Origin: Sporisorium sorghi
Taxonomy: Eukaryota > Basidiomycota > Ustilaginomycetes > Ustilaginales > Ustilaginaceae
NCBI GenBank assembly: GCA_023212695.1
Contig: JALCCG010000003.1
Coordinates: 62,001-126,000 of the forward strand
Direction: 5' to 3'
Length of the DNA: 64,000 nucleotides
In this document: positions 1-8,773 of the stretch, piece by piece
Position numbering within the stretch: position 1 is the first letter of the stretch
Layout: each line of letters starts with the position of its first letter
Program-made: the position numbers and the translations under genes
Notes under the pieces: generated by a model
Told to the model about the DNA's origin: nothing
Database searches by the model: none
What the model saw: only the letters and a program-made list of their open reading frames with translations

Positions 1-26
1 CGGCTATATTCCATACGAATGTGTAT

Positions 27-386
27 TCAATAATTATCGTTAACCGCTTTATGAAGTATCCCCAAACATCGATCCAAATCACTTTTAACTTGCTTTTTAT
101 AAAGCTTGGCTTTCTCAGCGCCGTCATCGGTAAAATGATAAAGTACGATTTCCTGAAAATCGACCCGCGGATCGTTCCCCTTCAGCTGCTTGGTACGGTA
201 AAGTACCCCCTCCTGCACCAACTCATGCAGAGCCCGGTAGATTTCGCTTTGCGGCGGTGAATACCCATGGCTCTTGAAGTCCTGACGCAGTTCTTCCAGC
301 ATTTGATATCCATATCCGCGCTGCTGCTCCACCATGGTAATGAGATAAACTTTGATAAATGCTCGCTGCGCAATCATAAATGCCAT
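27..386 (-). CDS. rtp: Replication terminator protein (Rtp) homologue, winged helix
   Basis: The 119-residue protein resembles the Bacillus replication terminator protein along its whole length. Matching blocks include QRAFIKVYLITM near the N-terminus, a winged-helix region with SEIYRALHELVQEGVL, and a C-terminal dimerisation helix ending in KLYKKQVKSDLDRC and NDNY. Rtp dimers bind Ter sites and stop replication forks in one direction by blocking DnaB. The start at 386 is chosen because AAAAAGGAGG lies just upstream; a longer ORF reaches 446 without a comparable site. PadR-type regulators share the fold, so a purely regulatory role is the alternative. The C-terminal match makes Rtp descent more likely. 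Confidence 0.8.
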   Translation of the reverse strand: MAFMIAQRAFIKVYLITMVEQQRGYGYQMLEELRQDFKSHGYSPPQSEIYRALHELVQEGVLYRTKQLKGNDPRVDFQEIVLYHFTDDGAEKAKLYKKQVKSDLDRCLGILHKAVNDNY

Positions 387-434
387 CTGGGCGCCTCCTT
401 TTTCTACAGAGCTATTTGTCCCCATACTTTCCTC

Positions 435-465
435 ATTATAACCCACAGTTTCCCAGTTTGCACAA
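435..465 (-). promoter_or_regulatory. Possible promoter of the rtp homologue
   Basis: On the minus strand a perfect TATAAT (435-440) follows TTGTGC (460-465) with a long 19-base spacer. It lies about 50 bases upstream of the chosen start. The -35 element is poor, so this is tentative. Confidence 0.35.
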
Positions 466-663
466 TAGGAGGCATCCTCTTCTTTTTAAACCAGGAAGGG
501 GTGGATTGAAACGTGGAAGGCTGCTATGAGAGCTGAATGGAATCGGGAGTCTCAATGTAATTAACTATTGTAAATTTTTCATATGTTGAAATAACATAAT
601 TTATAATTTCTCACATGTTGTTGATTGGTTCGTTGATGCAAGGTTCGGCAGGCGGCGTTCCAT

Positions 664-690
664 AAAAAAACCACCCCTCAGGGTGGTTTC
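664..690 (-). terminator. Rho-independent terminator of the acyltransferase gene
   Basis: AAACCACCC and GGGTGGTTT form a 9-bp stem around a CTCA loop. On the minus strand it is followed by a run of T. Confidence 0.85.
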
Positions 691-696
691 TAGCAT

Positions 697-1884
697 TCAC
701 ATGCCCGTTGTTGATGAATGAGACGGACTGGATGGCTGCAGGGTTCGATTTTTTCTTTTTCCGGTCATTCCGACCAGCCACTTGCCGAACGGCAGCATAG
801 CCAGCAGGCGTGTTGCCCCATAGGCCACAGCCGCACTGATGAGCCACGAAGAAAGGATCCGAATCAGAGGAGGCATGCTGATCAGCCATGATTCGTCAAC
901 GACATAGCTTATACGAAGTGTCAACAGATGCATTAGATAAGCTCCATAGGAATACAGTCCGACGGAGGTCAGGAGCGAATTCACCCTCGCTCCTCCCTGA
1001 CGGCAGATCCAGCCGGTCACATCGTACATAACCAATATGGAACTGATCAGGAATACCGACATCATCGGCCGCAGCAGAGACAGCGAATAGAACGTGATCG
1101 CTCCATTCTCCGCGGAACGGATTTCATTCACTGCCTGGATGAGCATCCATCCAAACAGGAACAGAAAGATCAGCCATATTCCCGTGCGTGCCTTCTGGAT
1201 CCATTTTTTCCAGGATGTATGGTACAATCCCGCCGCTGCCCCCAGCGCAAAATAAAAGAAATAATATAGTGCATTTCGATCCGCATAGGTTGTAAACAGC
1301 TCACTCCACACGGGAATGTCCAAGCTTCCCATCCATCGGCCAATATCGCTGATAACCCCTGTTAAGCCCACATACAGCAACCCGGACAAGAGCAATATGG
1401 TCAACTGGGTTCTCCATCCCCATCGCTCCTTGATTCCCAATATGGCGGAACGGAACAAAGGATACAGCAGATAAAATTGAAACAGCATAATGATATACCA
1501 AAAATGCGAGCTGGATTTTCCGGTTAACAGTACTCCCCCAAGATATTTCCAATCCTCTGCCTGGGTAGGGTTGAACTTATTATTGATCAGCAATGTGATC
1601 AGTGTCCATACAGCAAACGGAATGTAGATATCACCAAAGCGCCTCTGTATGAACCGGCCATAATGTAATGAACCTTTATCATTATAAAACAGCACCATGC
1701 CTGTTATAAAAATAAAGACAGGTACTGCGAACTTGGTCGCCATAAGCAGAACCGCCATCAAAATCCCATCTCCGGTGGTCATACCCGGTTCCACGGTATA
1801 ATGCGCTATGGAGTGCTGCAAGACTACGGCCAGAAAAGCAATCCCTCGCAGTCGTTCCACTTCCGGTATTCTTTCTCTGGACAT
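697..1884 (-). CDS. Acyltransferase family 3 membrane protein (OafA/YrhL type)
   Basis: 395 residues with about ten hydrophobic segments. The N-terminal signature ERLRGIAFLAVVLQHS includes the histidine expected in acyltransferase-3 membrane enzymes, which O-acylate cell-surface polysaccharides or antibiotics. The start is preceded by AAGGGGGAG. The gene stands alone with its own terminator, so its acceptor cannot be inferred from context. The family is clear and the substrate unknown. Confidence 0.8.
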   Translation of the reverse strand: MSRERIPEVERLRGIAFLAVVLQHSIAHYTVEPGMTTGDGILMAVLLMATKFAVPVFIFITGMVLFYNDKGSLHYGRFIQRRFGDIYIPFAVWTLITLLINNKFNPTQAEDWKYLGGVLLTGKSSSHFWYIIMLFQFYLLYPLFRSAILGIKERWGWRTQLTILLLSGLLYVGLTGVISDIGRWMGSLDIPVWSELFTTYADRNALYYFFYFALGAAAGLYHTSWKKWIQKARTGIWLIFLFLFGWMLIQAVNEIRSAENGAITFYSLSLLRPMMSVFLISSILVMYDVTGWICRQGGARVNSLLTSVGLYSYGAYLMHLLTLRISYVVDESWLISMPPLIRILSSWLISAAVAYGATRLLAMLPFGKWLVGMTGKRKNRTLQPSSPSHSSTTGM

Positions 1885-2027
1885 TCCGCTCCCCCTTTAC
1901 GCTGTCTTTCGTTCATCCTAACACACCTCATTGTAAGGGAGACTAACCCCGATCGGGTAATCCAAATTCTTACTGATCCAGATGGTTTGAGCAACAGACA
2001 ACTGCCTGTATTCATATGTATCATAAC

Positions 2028-2055
2028 AAAACCCGGCTCCTTGCGGAACCGGGTT
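2028..2055 (-). terminator. Terminator downstream of the stress-type protein gene
   Basis: AACCCGGCTCC pairs with GGAACCGGGTT around TTGC with one imperfect pair. A T-rich tract follows on the minus strand. Confidence 0.8.
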
Positions 2056-2067
2056 CGGGTTAACCTC

Positions 2068-2619
2068 TTACAGCAAATACGTTCCTCGCGGCGGCAGCTT
2101 GTCGTCCCGATTCTGATCAACGGCCCCATACTGGTCCTCATTCCTGTAATCGTAGTCGCGGAATATATCGTAAATGCCTGTGTTCTCTTCGTCAGCATCC
2201 ACGAGTACCAATATTCGTCCTTGCTCTACATAGGATTCATATTCTTTGGCCTCATCCTCCGGTATGCCAAGACCGATGAAACCGCCGACGAGCCCTCCGG
2301 CCCCTGCACCCACCGCTGCTCCTGTAAGCGTAGCGGCAATAGGTCCTGCAGCAAGAATGGGTCCTATGCCGGGAATCGCCAAGGCTCCAAGACCTGCCAG
2401 CAAACCAGCGGTTCCACCCAGAATGCCGCCTGTTGCTGCACCAGCTGCCACCCCTTCAGGTGCCATCGTTCCTGTCTGTTCAGCAATCAGTTCAGCTTCG
2501 CGTTTATCCTTCGCTATAATGGATATGGCATCATTCGGAACCCCGTGACGCTGCAGCTGCTCAATGGCCTGAGCCGCTTCTTGCTCCGAACGGAATACAC
2601 CTACAACTTTCTTCTCCAT
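2068..2619 (-). CDS. General-stress-type protein with YflT-like N-terminus and glycine zipper
   Basis: 183 residues. The N-terminus (MEKKVVGVFRSEQEAAQAIEQL) resembles the general stress protein 17M/YflT domain. Residues about 60-125 are a Gly/Ala-rich stretch of the glycine-zipper kind, which could insert in or line a membrane. The tail is acidic (ADEENTGIYDIFRDYD). The start at 2619 has AAGGAGGG just upstream, better than the longer form at 2637. In Bacillus such proteins belong to the sigma-B stress regulon; I did not identify a sigma-B promoter here. The molecular function is unknown. Confidence 0.7.
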   Translation of the reverse strand: MEKKVVGVFRSEQEAAQAIEQLQRHGVPNDAISIIAKDKREAELIAEQTGTMAPEGVAAGAATGGILGGTAGLLAGLGALAIPGIGPILAAGPIAATLTGAAVGAGAGGLVGGFIGLGIPEDEAKEYESYVEQGRILVLVDADEENTGIYDIFRDYDYRNEDQYGAVDQNRDDKLPPRGTYLL

Positions 2620-2701
2620 GTTAAAACCCTCCTTCATCGGTGGTTGTTCATATCTAACATTACCCGAGGGTACGAGGATTTAAACCTGGAGCCTTGCGTT
2701 G

Positions 2702-5212
2702 TTAAGCCTTGGGTCTGGTCCGATGGGTCGCGGTTGCTTCCAGCGGATCATCCGGCCAATAATGTTTAGGGTATCTTCCTTTCAAATCCTTTTTGACCTC
2801 AAAATATCCGTTCCGCCAAAAGCTTGACAGGTCTGAGGTCACCTGGACCGGTCTTTGGGCGGGAGACAGCAGATGCAAGGTCAGCGCCACCTTGCCTCCG
2901 GCAATGCGTGGCGTATCCTGTAAACCGAACATCTCCTGGAGGCGAACGGCCAGAAATGGCTGTTCAGGGTCACTGTAATTAACCGGGATCATGGAACCGC
3001 TGGGTACCCTGATATGGGTCGGTGCTTCTTTGTGCAGCAACTGCTTCTGCTCCCAGCTGAGCATATGCTCTAAGAGAGTTCCCGGTGCAAGCCGCCTGAT
3101 ATCATTTCGATTCCGCAGCCCATTCAGATAAGGCAGCAACCACTCATCCGCACGGTCCATCAGGCCTTCATCCGATACATCCGGCCATGAACCATCCCGT
3201 TCATGCCGAAACATGAATGCCATTCGTTCCCTAAGCTGCAGCGCGGCCTTGCTCCACTGAAACAATCCAAGTCCCTCCTGCTGAACGCCCTGCAATAATG
3301 CCAGCGCCGTTTCTTCTCCTGTCGGATTCGGATAGGCTTGCTCCTTGATGACCATGGCTCCCAGCTTCAGCTTCTGTCTTGCCCTGATGCTTCCTGATAC
3401 CGCATCCCATATAACTTCCTTATGGCTTTCCATCTCGTTGCGGTAATACTTATCCAGAAAGCGCTCATCCAGTTCCGCGGCAAGCTGTATGTTCCCATCC
3501 GCCCCTTGATCATCAACGGCAGCCACTACCACATACCGGGCTCGGCTCAGGGGCTGCATCGCAGGGAATTTCACTCCCCTTCCACTGCGCATCAGGAACC
3601 CGCTTCCGCCCCGGTTCTTAGCCATCCGGTCAGGATAGGCAAACGACAGCAGAAGCCCGCACAGGTCAAGGTCCCCCCTTGTTGAATACGCGATATCCAG
3701 CTGTGCGTGGAGTTTCTTAATTTCCTGTCTCATTCGCTGTATAACAGCTTCCTCGCTTCTGTCTTGTGAATGGTATGACTGCGAGCCCTGCTCATAAGAG
3801 AGAATTCGTTCAACACGTGAGCGCAAATCCTGATCCTGTATCGCTTCATTTCGGCGCATTATATCCCGTTCCTGAAGCAGAACGGCTATCCGGATGGCCA
3901 GTGATGCTTCGTCCATTTCTTGTGCCCTCAGAAGCATATGAGCCAGTCTCGGATGAAGTCCAAGCCTGGCCATATCGTGCCCGTGCCCGGTTATACTGTC
4001 CGAATCATCCAGAGCCGACAGCTCCTTCAGTAACGTTTGGCCTTGGGTGTAAGCGATCTGAGGGGGCGCATCGAGCCATGCAAGCTGCTTCGGATCACGA
4101 GTGCCCCACGCTGCCAATTCCAGGGCAAGCGGTGCCAGATCCGATTCGCAAATGGCCGGCGTGGTGTGCTCCTGCAGGTGGCGGTGTTCCTCCTCGCTCC
4201 ACATGCGATAGCATACGCCTGCGGATACCCGCCCTGCTCTCCCTCTTCTCTGATCTGCGGAGGCTTTGGACAGTCGTCTCGTAATCAATTGCGGAAGTCC
4301 CGTTCTCGGAGAGAATATCTCCGTCCGCATATATCCGCTGTCCACCACCGTTTTGATCCCTTCAATCGTAATGCTGCTCTCGGCAATACTTGTGGACAAC
4401 ACGATTTTACGTCTTCCGGCTGCATCAAGTTGGATTGCTGCATCCTGCTTCTCAGCCGGAAGCGCACTATACAGCTCACGTATGACCACATCATGGCCTA
4501 GACCCGTTCTTACTAATTCATCAGCCGTTCGCCTGATCTCACGCGCACCTGGCAAAAACACCAGGACATCGCCTTGCTGTTCAGCCAATGCACGATGAAT
4601 GACCATCGCTGTGCCTCTATGTATCTCGTCCAAGCCGGAAGAGCGCAAATAGTGCGTGGATACGGGAAAAGCCCGCCCCTCACTAACGATAACCGGCGCG
4701 CTGCCAAGGAGCTCCGCAACCGATTCAGCTTCAAGCGTTGCCGACATGATGAGCAATCGTAAATCTTCGCGCAGCGCTCCCTGTGATTCCAGCGCAAACG
4801 CCAAGCCGGTATCGGCCTGTAAACTGCGTTCATGAAATTCATCAAATATGATCATGCCGATGCCGCTTAACTCTGGATCATCCTGCAGCATGCGGGTCAT
4901 GACACCCTCCGTCACAACTTCAATCAGGGTATCCTTTCCGATTCGGCTATCCATCCGAACCCGATACCCGATTGTCTCACCTACACTCTCTCCCAGCGAG
5001 GATGCCATATAACTCGCGGCGGAGCGCGCAGCAATCCTTCTGGGCTCCAGCATAATGATTCGCTGTCCCTTAAGCCAAGGTTCATTCATAAAGGCCAATG
5101 GCACTTGCGTGGTCTTGCCTGCTCCCGGTTCCGCGATCAGAACGGCAGCCGTTCCTGTAGATAAAGCCATTTTCAATTGTGGCAGTACTTGGTGAATGGG
5201 AAGTTCAGTCAT
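2702..5212 (-). CDS. hrpB: ATP-dependent RNA helicase HrpB
   Basis: 836 residues, the usual length for HrpB, a DEAH-family helicase. Motif I is EPGAGKTTQVP near residue 30 and motif II reads DEFHERS. The helicase C-terminal region (QRRGRAGR) is followed by HA2/OB-type regions and the HrpB C-terminal domain near the end. The start at 5212 (MTELPIHQ) has a GGAGA site; the open frame extends further upstream but that part is not HrpB-like. It is divergent from gluQ. Its cellular role is poorly known in all bacteria. Confidence 0.9.
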   Translation of the reverse strand: MTELPIHQVLPQLKMALSTGTAAVLIAEPGAGKTTQVPLAFMNEPWLKGQRIIMLEPRRIAARSAASYMASSLGESVGETIGYRVRMDSRIGKDTLIEVVTEGVMTRMLQDDPELSGIGMIIFDEFHERSLQADTGLAFALESQGALREDLRLLIMSATLEAESVAELLGSAPVIVSEGRAFPVSTHYLRSSGLDEIHRGTAMVIHRALAEQQGDVLVFLPGAREIRRTADELVRTGLGHDVVIRELYSALPAEKQDAAIQLDAAGRRKIVLSTSIAESSITIEGIKTVVDSGYMRTEIFSPRTGLPQLITRRLSKASADQRRGRAGRVSAGVCYRMWSEEEHRHLQEHTTPAICESDLAPLALELAAWGTRDPKQLAWLDAPPQIAYTQGQTLLKELSALDDSDSITGHGHDMARLGLHPRLAHMLLRAQEMDEASLAIRIAVLLQERDIMRRNEAIQDQDLRSRVERILSYEQGSQSYHSQDRSEEAVIQRMRQEIKKLHAQLDIAYSTRGDLDLCGLLLSFAYPDRMAKNRGGSGFLMRSGRGVKFPAMQPLSRARYVVVAAVDDQGADGNIQLAAELDERFLDKYYRNEMESHKEVIWDAVSGSIRARQKLKLGAMVIKEQAYPNPTGEETALALLQGVQQEGLGLFQWSKAALQLRERMAFMFRHERDGSWPDVSDEGLMDRADEWLLPYLNGLRNRNDIRRLAPGTLLEHMLSWEQKQLLHKEAPTHIRVPSGSMIPVNYSDPEQPFLAVRLQEMFGLQDTPRIAGGKVALTLHLLSPAQRPVQVTSDLSSFWRNGYFEVKKDLKGRYPKHYWPDDPLEATATHRTRPKA

Positions 5213-5390
5213 GGATACATCTCCATTATCCTCTTCATATAATTCCTTAATTATATAAGACACCTCCACTGCGTCAAGTGGACCCTTGGCGAGAACAGAG
5301 GCTGCTGGCAAGAAACGATGTAAATACGCTACAATATGTGAATAACATACATCGTCAGATTCTGGGTAATCCATCCGATCCATTTCGTCA

Positions 5391-5398
5391 GAAGGTGA
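5391..5398 (+). promoter_or_regulatory. Ribosome binding site deciding the gluQ start
   Basis: GAAGGTGA lies 5 bases before ATG at 5404. It selects this start over an in-frame ATG at 5278 that lacks a site and would add 42 non-conserved residues. Confidence 0.75.
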
Positions 5399-5403
5399 TA
5401 TAT

Positions 5404-6381
5404 ATGGAGCAGCACACCCCCATTCGCGGCCGCTTTGCGCCGACGCCATCCGGAAAAATGCATATTGGCAATGCATTGACCGCCTTGCTCGGCTGGCTGC
5501 AAATACGAAGTATGAACGGACAATATATTCTTCGCATCGAGGATATTGATACACAGCGTTCCCGCCAGGAGCTTACGGTTGAAATCCTGAGGGATCTGGA
5601 ATGGCTCGGTTTGGATTGGGATGAAGGTCCGGGCCGTGACGGCGACTACGGGCCTTACCATCAGGCGGCACGCCAGGCATTATACGAGAGGGAAATTACG
5701 AAGCTGCAGCACAATCATCTGCTGTATCCATGCTATTGCAGCAGGGCAGATATTACGGCTGCATCCCGAGCACCGCATGGCATTGCATCGGAAGGCCTCC
5801 GCTACCCCGGGACTTGCAGATATTTATCTGAGGAAGAAGCCACTATCAGGAAGCTGCGCAAAAAGCCTTCGCTGCGAATGAAGGTCCCGCAGCACCGAAT
5901 ATCTTTTATCGATGGCATCGCCGGGGCACAGTCGTATCTGTTATCCGATGGAGGGGATTTCGTTGTACGCAGGGCAGATGATATGATCTCTTATCAGCTT
6001 GCAGTTGTCGTGGATGACGCGCTGATGGACATTACTCATGTGCTGCGAGGAGCTGACCTTCTGGATTCCACCCCCCGGCAGCTTCTGTTATACCAAGCGC
6101 TGGGTTATGAGCCTCCACAGTTCGCCCACACTCCTCTGATGGTCGATGCCGAGGGCAGAAGGCTGGCTAAACGAACCCGAGGATTAAGCCTCTCTTTTTT
6201 ACGCGGACAAGGCTATAAGCCGGAACGGGTTATTGGGTGGTTAGCCTGGACCGCCGGTCTGCTGGAAAAGCCGGAACCTGTTACTCCTGCAGACTTGATC
6301 ACGTTGTTCGACCTGTCAAAAATACCGTCTTCCCCGATAAAAATATCGGATGAAACAAGGCAGCAGTTATTCGAAACATAA
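5404..6381 (+). CDS. gluQ: Glutamyl-Q tRNA(Asp) synthetase (GluQRS)
   Basis: 325 residues, resembling the catalytic domain of glutamyl-tRNA synthetase without an anticodon-binding domain. The class I signature is PTPSGKMHIGNAL (HIGH equivalent HIGN, residues 20-23). The KMSKS-like loop is AKRTRG. Zinc-type cysteines appear as CYC and, later, YPGTC. GluQRS attaches glutamate to queuosine at position 34 of tRNA-Asp. The enzyme is best known in proteobacteria. No queuosine biosynthesis gene is present nearby. Confidence 0.88.
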   Translation: MEQHTPIRGRFAPTPSGKMHIGNALTALLGWLQIRSMNGQYILRIEDIDTQRSRQELTVEILRDLEWLGLDWDEGPGRDGDYGPYHQAARQALYEREITKLQHNHLLYPCYCSRADITAASRAPHGIASEGLRYPGTCRYLSEEEATIRKLRKKPSLRMKVPQHRISFIDGIAGAQSYLLSDGGDFVVRRADDMISYQLAVVVDDALMDITHVLRGADLLDSTPRQLLLYQALGYEPPQFAHTPLMVDAEGRRLAKRTRGLSLSFLRGQGYKPERVIGWLAWTAGLLEKPEPVTPADLITLFDLSKIPSSPIKISDETRQQLFET

Positions 6382-6388
6382 AAAAACA

Positions 6389-6439
6389 ATCAGCGCCTGC
6401 GCTTTCGTTCTTGTGATAAGAAGAAAGGCTGGCACTGAT
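6389..6439 (-). terminator. Long hairpin terminator between convergent genes
   Basis: ATCAGCGCC and GGCACTGAT, with further pairing of the TTTC/GAAA and CTT/AAG segments inside, form a long imperfect stem. A T-run follows on the minus strand. It sits between gluQ and the DUF1992 gene. Confidence 0.7.
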
Positions 6440-6442
6440 CTG

Positions 6443-6823
6443 TTATTCCTCACAGGTTAAACGGTCTCTGACTTGGGTTTCATACTGCGCAAAAGCGCTA
6501 TTAGAGCTAAGCCCGCGCTGTTCCATGAGCAGCTGCAGTCTTAACTGCTTTTCATTCAGCTTACGTCGAAGCTGGTCCTGTTCACCCTCGTTCCGGGCAG
6601 CTCCGAGCAGATCGTACAGCTGAACACATTCCTTGCGCAGCGTCACTTCTTCGGGCACATAACCTGCATTCTTCATGATTCGATAGGACATTCTCATATC
6701 TTCGGGTAGGTGAGACAGATCATCAATGGGCAGCTTCTTGCCGGCAAACGGCAGATTATCCAGCTCTCCGTTACGAACCGCTTCTTCAATCTTCTGCTCC
6801 GCCAATCTGGAAAAAATGCTCAT
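6443..6823 (-). CDS. DUF1992 (DnaJC28-conserved domain) protein
   Basis: 126 residues. The start MSIFSRLAEQKIEEAVRNGE and the block GELDNLPFAGKKLPIDD are characteristic of DUF1992, the domain named for its presence in DnaJ homologue C28. AAGGAGGAG lies 11 bases upstream of the chosen ATG. The remainder is charged and helical (LRRKLNEKQLRLQLLMEQR). No enzymatic motif is visible and the bacterial function is unknown. Confidence 0.85.
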   Translation of the reverse strand: MSIFSRLAEQKIEEAVRNGELDNLPFAGKKLPIDDLSHLPEDMRMSYRIMKNAGYVPEEVTLRKECVQLYDLLGAARNEGEQDQLRRKLNEKQLRLQLLMEQRGLSSNSAFAQYETQVRDRLTCEE

Positions 6824-6946
6824 AATGGCATAATCTCCTCCTTGTACCTTGATCATCCTTATCTTATATCAGAGCCGCACGGATTCCAAGTACTACATCG
6901 TGAAATAAGCAGAGTCCTAACGTGAAGCTCCTCATGATGATCATAT

Positions 6947-7747
6947 CTACAGGAGCGATTCCGCTCCATCAATGAATATTTGCGCCCCTGTAATATGCTT
7001 TGATTGATCCGAAGCCAAAAACGCCACCAAATCCGCAACCTCCTCCGGTTTACCGGGTCCATCCGACAGCGGCTGGCTTCCCTCCGGGTATTCAACCGGA
7101 ATCACGATCTCCTCCAGATCCCCTTGTTTCTTCGTGCTTTGATCAATGTTGGTCGATATCGCGCCAGGACAGATTACATTTACCCTGATCTTGAATTGGG
7201 CCAGCTCCAATGCAGCCATCTTCGCAAAAGCCACCTGTCCTGCCTTGGTTGTGCTGTAGGCACTCATTCCAAAGTTGGAGAAGGTTCGTGTCCCATTTAC
7301 GGAGCTGGTGATGATGATGCTGCCCTGTCCCCTCTTCTTGAGGTGTGGAATCGCATATTTGACCGTCAAAAACGTACCGTTCAAATTCACGTTGAGCGTC
7401 TTGGTCCATTCCTCCAGCTTCATGTCATCGATAGGAGTCATCACGCCGTTGATGCCTGCATTGGCAAAAACAATATCGATTCCACCAAAAATCTCTACGG
7501 TTTCCAGAATAGCCTTCTCCACTCGGTCAGGATCTGTTGTATCCACATCGAAGGCTCTGGCAGATCCTGCCTGCAACTGATTGATTTCCGCTTCCACTTT
7601 GTTCGTACGGTCATCGAGCAGATCGAACAGCGCCACGTTTGCACCTTCCTTTGCCAATAAGACTGCCGCAGCCTTGCCGATCCCAGAACCTGCACCCGTG
7701 ATGATGGCGGTTTTTCCTTGAAAACGTCCAAATCCTTCATTCATCAT
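6947..7747 (-). CDS. SDR family NAD(P)-dependent oxidoreductase
   Basis: 266 residues with the short-chain dehydrogenase layout: cofactor motif TGAGSGIG, the NAG motif FANAGIN, catalytic Ser in ITSSVNG and YSTTK with the catalytic Tyr and Lys. An acidic residue after strand 2 (ALFDLLDD) suggests NAD(H) preference. The start at 7747 is set by AAAGGAGCG. A short insertion before the C-terminus (TKKQGDLEEIVIPVEYPEGS) departs from the typical 3-oxoacyl-ACP reductase layout. The substrate is unknown. Confidence 0.85.
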   Translation of the reverse strand: MMNEGFGRFQGKTAIITGAGSGIGKAAAVLLAKEGANVALFDLLDDRTNKVEAEINQLQAGSARAFDVDTTDPDRVEKAILETVEIFGGIDIVFANAGINGVMTPIDDMKLEEWTKTLNVNLNGTFLTVKYAIPHLKKRGQGSIIITSSVNGTRTFSNFGMSAYSTTKAGQVAFAKMAALELAQFKIRVNVICPGAISTNIDQSTKKQGDLEEIVIPVEYPEGSQPLSDGPGKPEEVADLVAFLASDQSKHITGAQIFIDGAESLL

Positions 7748-7868
7748 AAACACGCTCCTTTTTCTTCGTAATCCGTATACATTCATCTGTCACAAGATTA
7801 CCCAAAAGTGCCTGTTTTATAATCATGTTTTTCAATTTAGCCGCAGCATCATGACCATCAACAAAAAA

Positions 7869-7899
7869 AAACCGGCCCTCGAAAGGTCCAGGTCCGGTT
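7869..7899 (-). terminator. Terminator of the type VII secretion locus
   Basis: AACCGG ... CCGGTT with additional imperfect pairing inside, followed on the minus strand by eight or more T. It closes the locus that starts near 18 kb. Confidence 0.8.
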
Positions 7900-7929
7900 A
7901 ATCGTTAACATTCTGTTGCATCCATATAA

Positions 7930-8769
7930 CTACCACATGAATTCCAAGAAGGAAGCGTCATCTTCCAAACCATCCGTATGAAGGGCATTCATCAGCACCT
8001 GAACCTGTTCATCCGGAATATGCTCCATCACAGCATCCAGGTCATTCAAGCCATCACTGTATAGCTGCAGGCGATATTCACTCTCATGATCCAGTCTGCT
8101 GCTATACACATGCGGCTTGCCTCCTACTGGACCGATGCGGGATGACCAGCGTTCCGCCGTACGAAAATGGTCTCCGAATAGAGAGGTCAATTCCGTCTGC
8201 TTATGCCATAAGCGCACACGAGAATCGCCCTGCCAGGCCAGCCATAGCCTTCCTTTGCGGCGAAAGCGCGTGGGAAGCTCGATACGCCCGCAAATATACA
8301 TCGCTTCGCTTCCCATGCGCTGTTTCTCTTCCAGAACCTCGCGAAGCAGCTTAGGTGTAGCGGAATCTACTGAAAGATCGCGCAGCTCCCGATCCGCTTC
8401 GAGCGAAAGCTCCTTCAGCTTGCGTTCCAGCGATGCGGAGGAGAGCTCCTCCTGATTCTCCAGCCATTCCATAAGCCCCTGACCCAGCAGGCGCGAGGCT
8501 ACATCCCCACGGTAGCTCAGTCCGACGCCGTCACACAGCACAAATCGGCACACATCTTCGTTCAGTGAAAATGCCAGGAAATCCTGTCCCTTCTCGGACA
8601 GCTTCACCGATTCGGCCGCCCTACCATAAGCATAACGACATGTAAATAGATCACGAATCCTCGTAAGCGGCTCTTCCCCGGTCTGTTTACTCTCGTAATA
8701 ATACGTCGATGTCGGAGACTTCTTCCGCGCTCCCCAAGAATCCATGCTTCCAGCATATGATCGCTTCAT
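7930..8769 (-). CDS. PP2C-type Ser/Thr phosphatase of the type VII secretion locus
   Basis: 279 residues. PP2C metal-binding motifs are visible: KGQDFLAF near the start of the domain, VLCDGVG, GDSRVRLW and SDGLND. The acidic residues of each are retained, so activity is expected. No membrane segment is seen, so it should be cytoplasmic. It is the last gene of the locus, 4 bases after the VWA gene and with its own GTGAGG site. The obvious partner is the kinase two genes upstream. I infer that the pair sets the phosphorylation state of a secretion component. Confidence 0.8.
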   Translation of the reverse strand: MKRSYAGSMDSWGARKKSPTSTYYYESKQTGEEPLTRIRDLFTCRYAYGRAAESVKLSEKGQDFLAFSLNEDVCRFVLCDGVGLSYRGDVASRLLGQGLMEWLENQEELSSASLERKLKELSLEADRELRDLSVDSATPKLLREVLEEKQRMGSEAMYICGRIELPTRFRRKGRLWLAWQGDSRVRLWHKQTELTSLFGDHFRTAERWSSRIGPVGGKPHVYSSRLDHESEYRLQLYSDGLNDLDAVMEHIPDEQVQVLMNALHTDGLEDDASFLEFMW

Positions 8770-8773
8770 ATTC

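Larger units (their letters stand above)
387..696. other. Gene-free AT-rich stretch upstream of the rtp homologue
   Basis: About 310 bases without a convincing gene. They hold the possible rtp promoter, an AT-rich segment (about 553-620) with the near-direct repeats CATATGTTG and CACATGTTG and a short GAAAT/ATTTC inverted repeat, and the terminator of the acyltransferase gene. In Bacillus subtilis, Ter sites lie directly upstream of rtp. The stretch TTAACTATTGTAAATTTTTC (561-580) only loosely resembles a Ter core. Confidence 0.4.

Noticed and set aside
1801..2769. 322-codon plus-strand ORF
   Set aside because: It is antisense to the acyltransferase start, the stress-type protein and the end of hrpB, and its product has no coherent family pattern.
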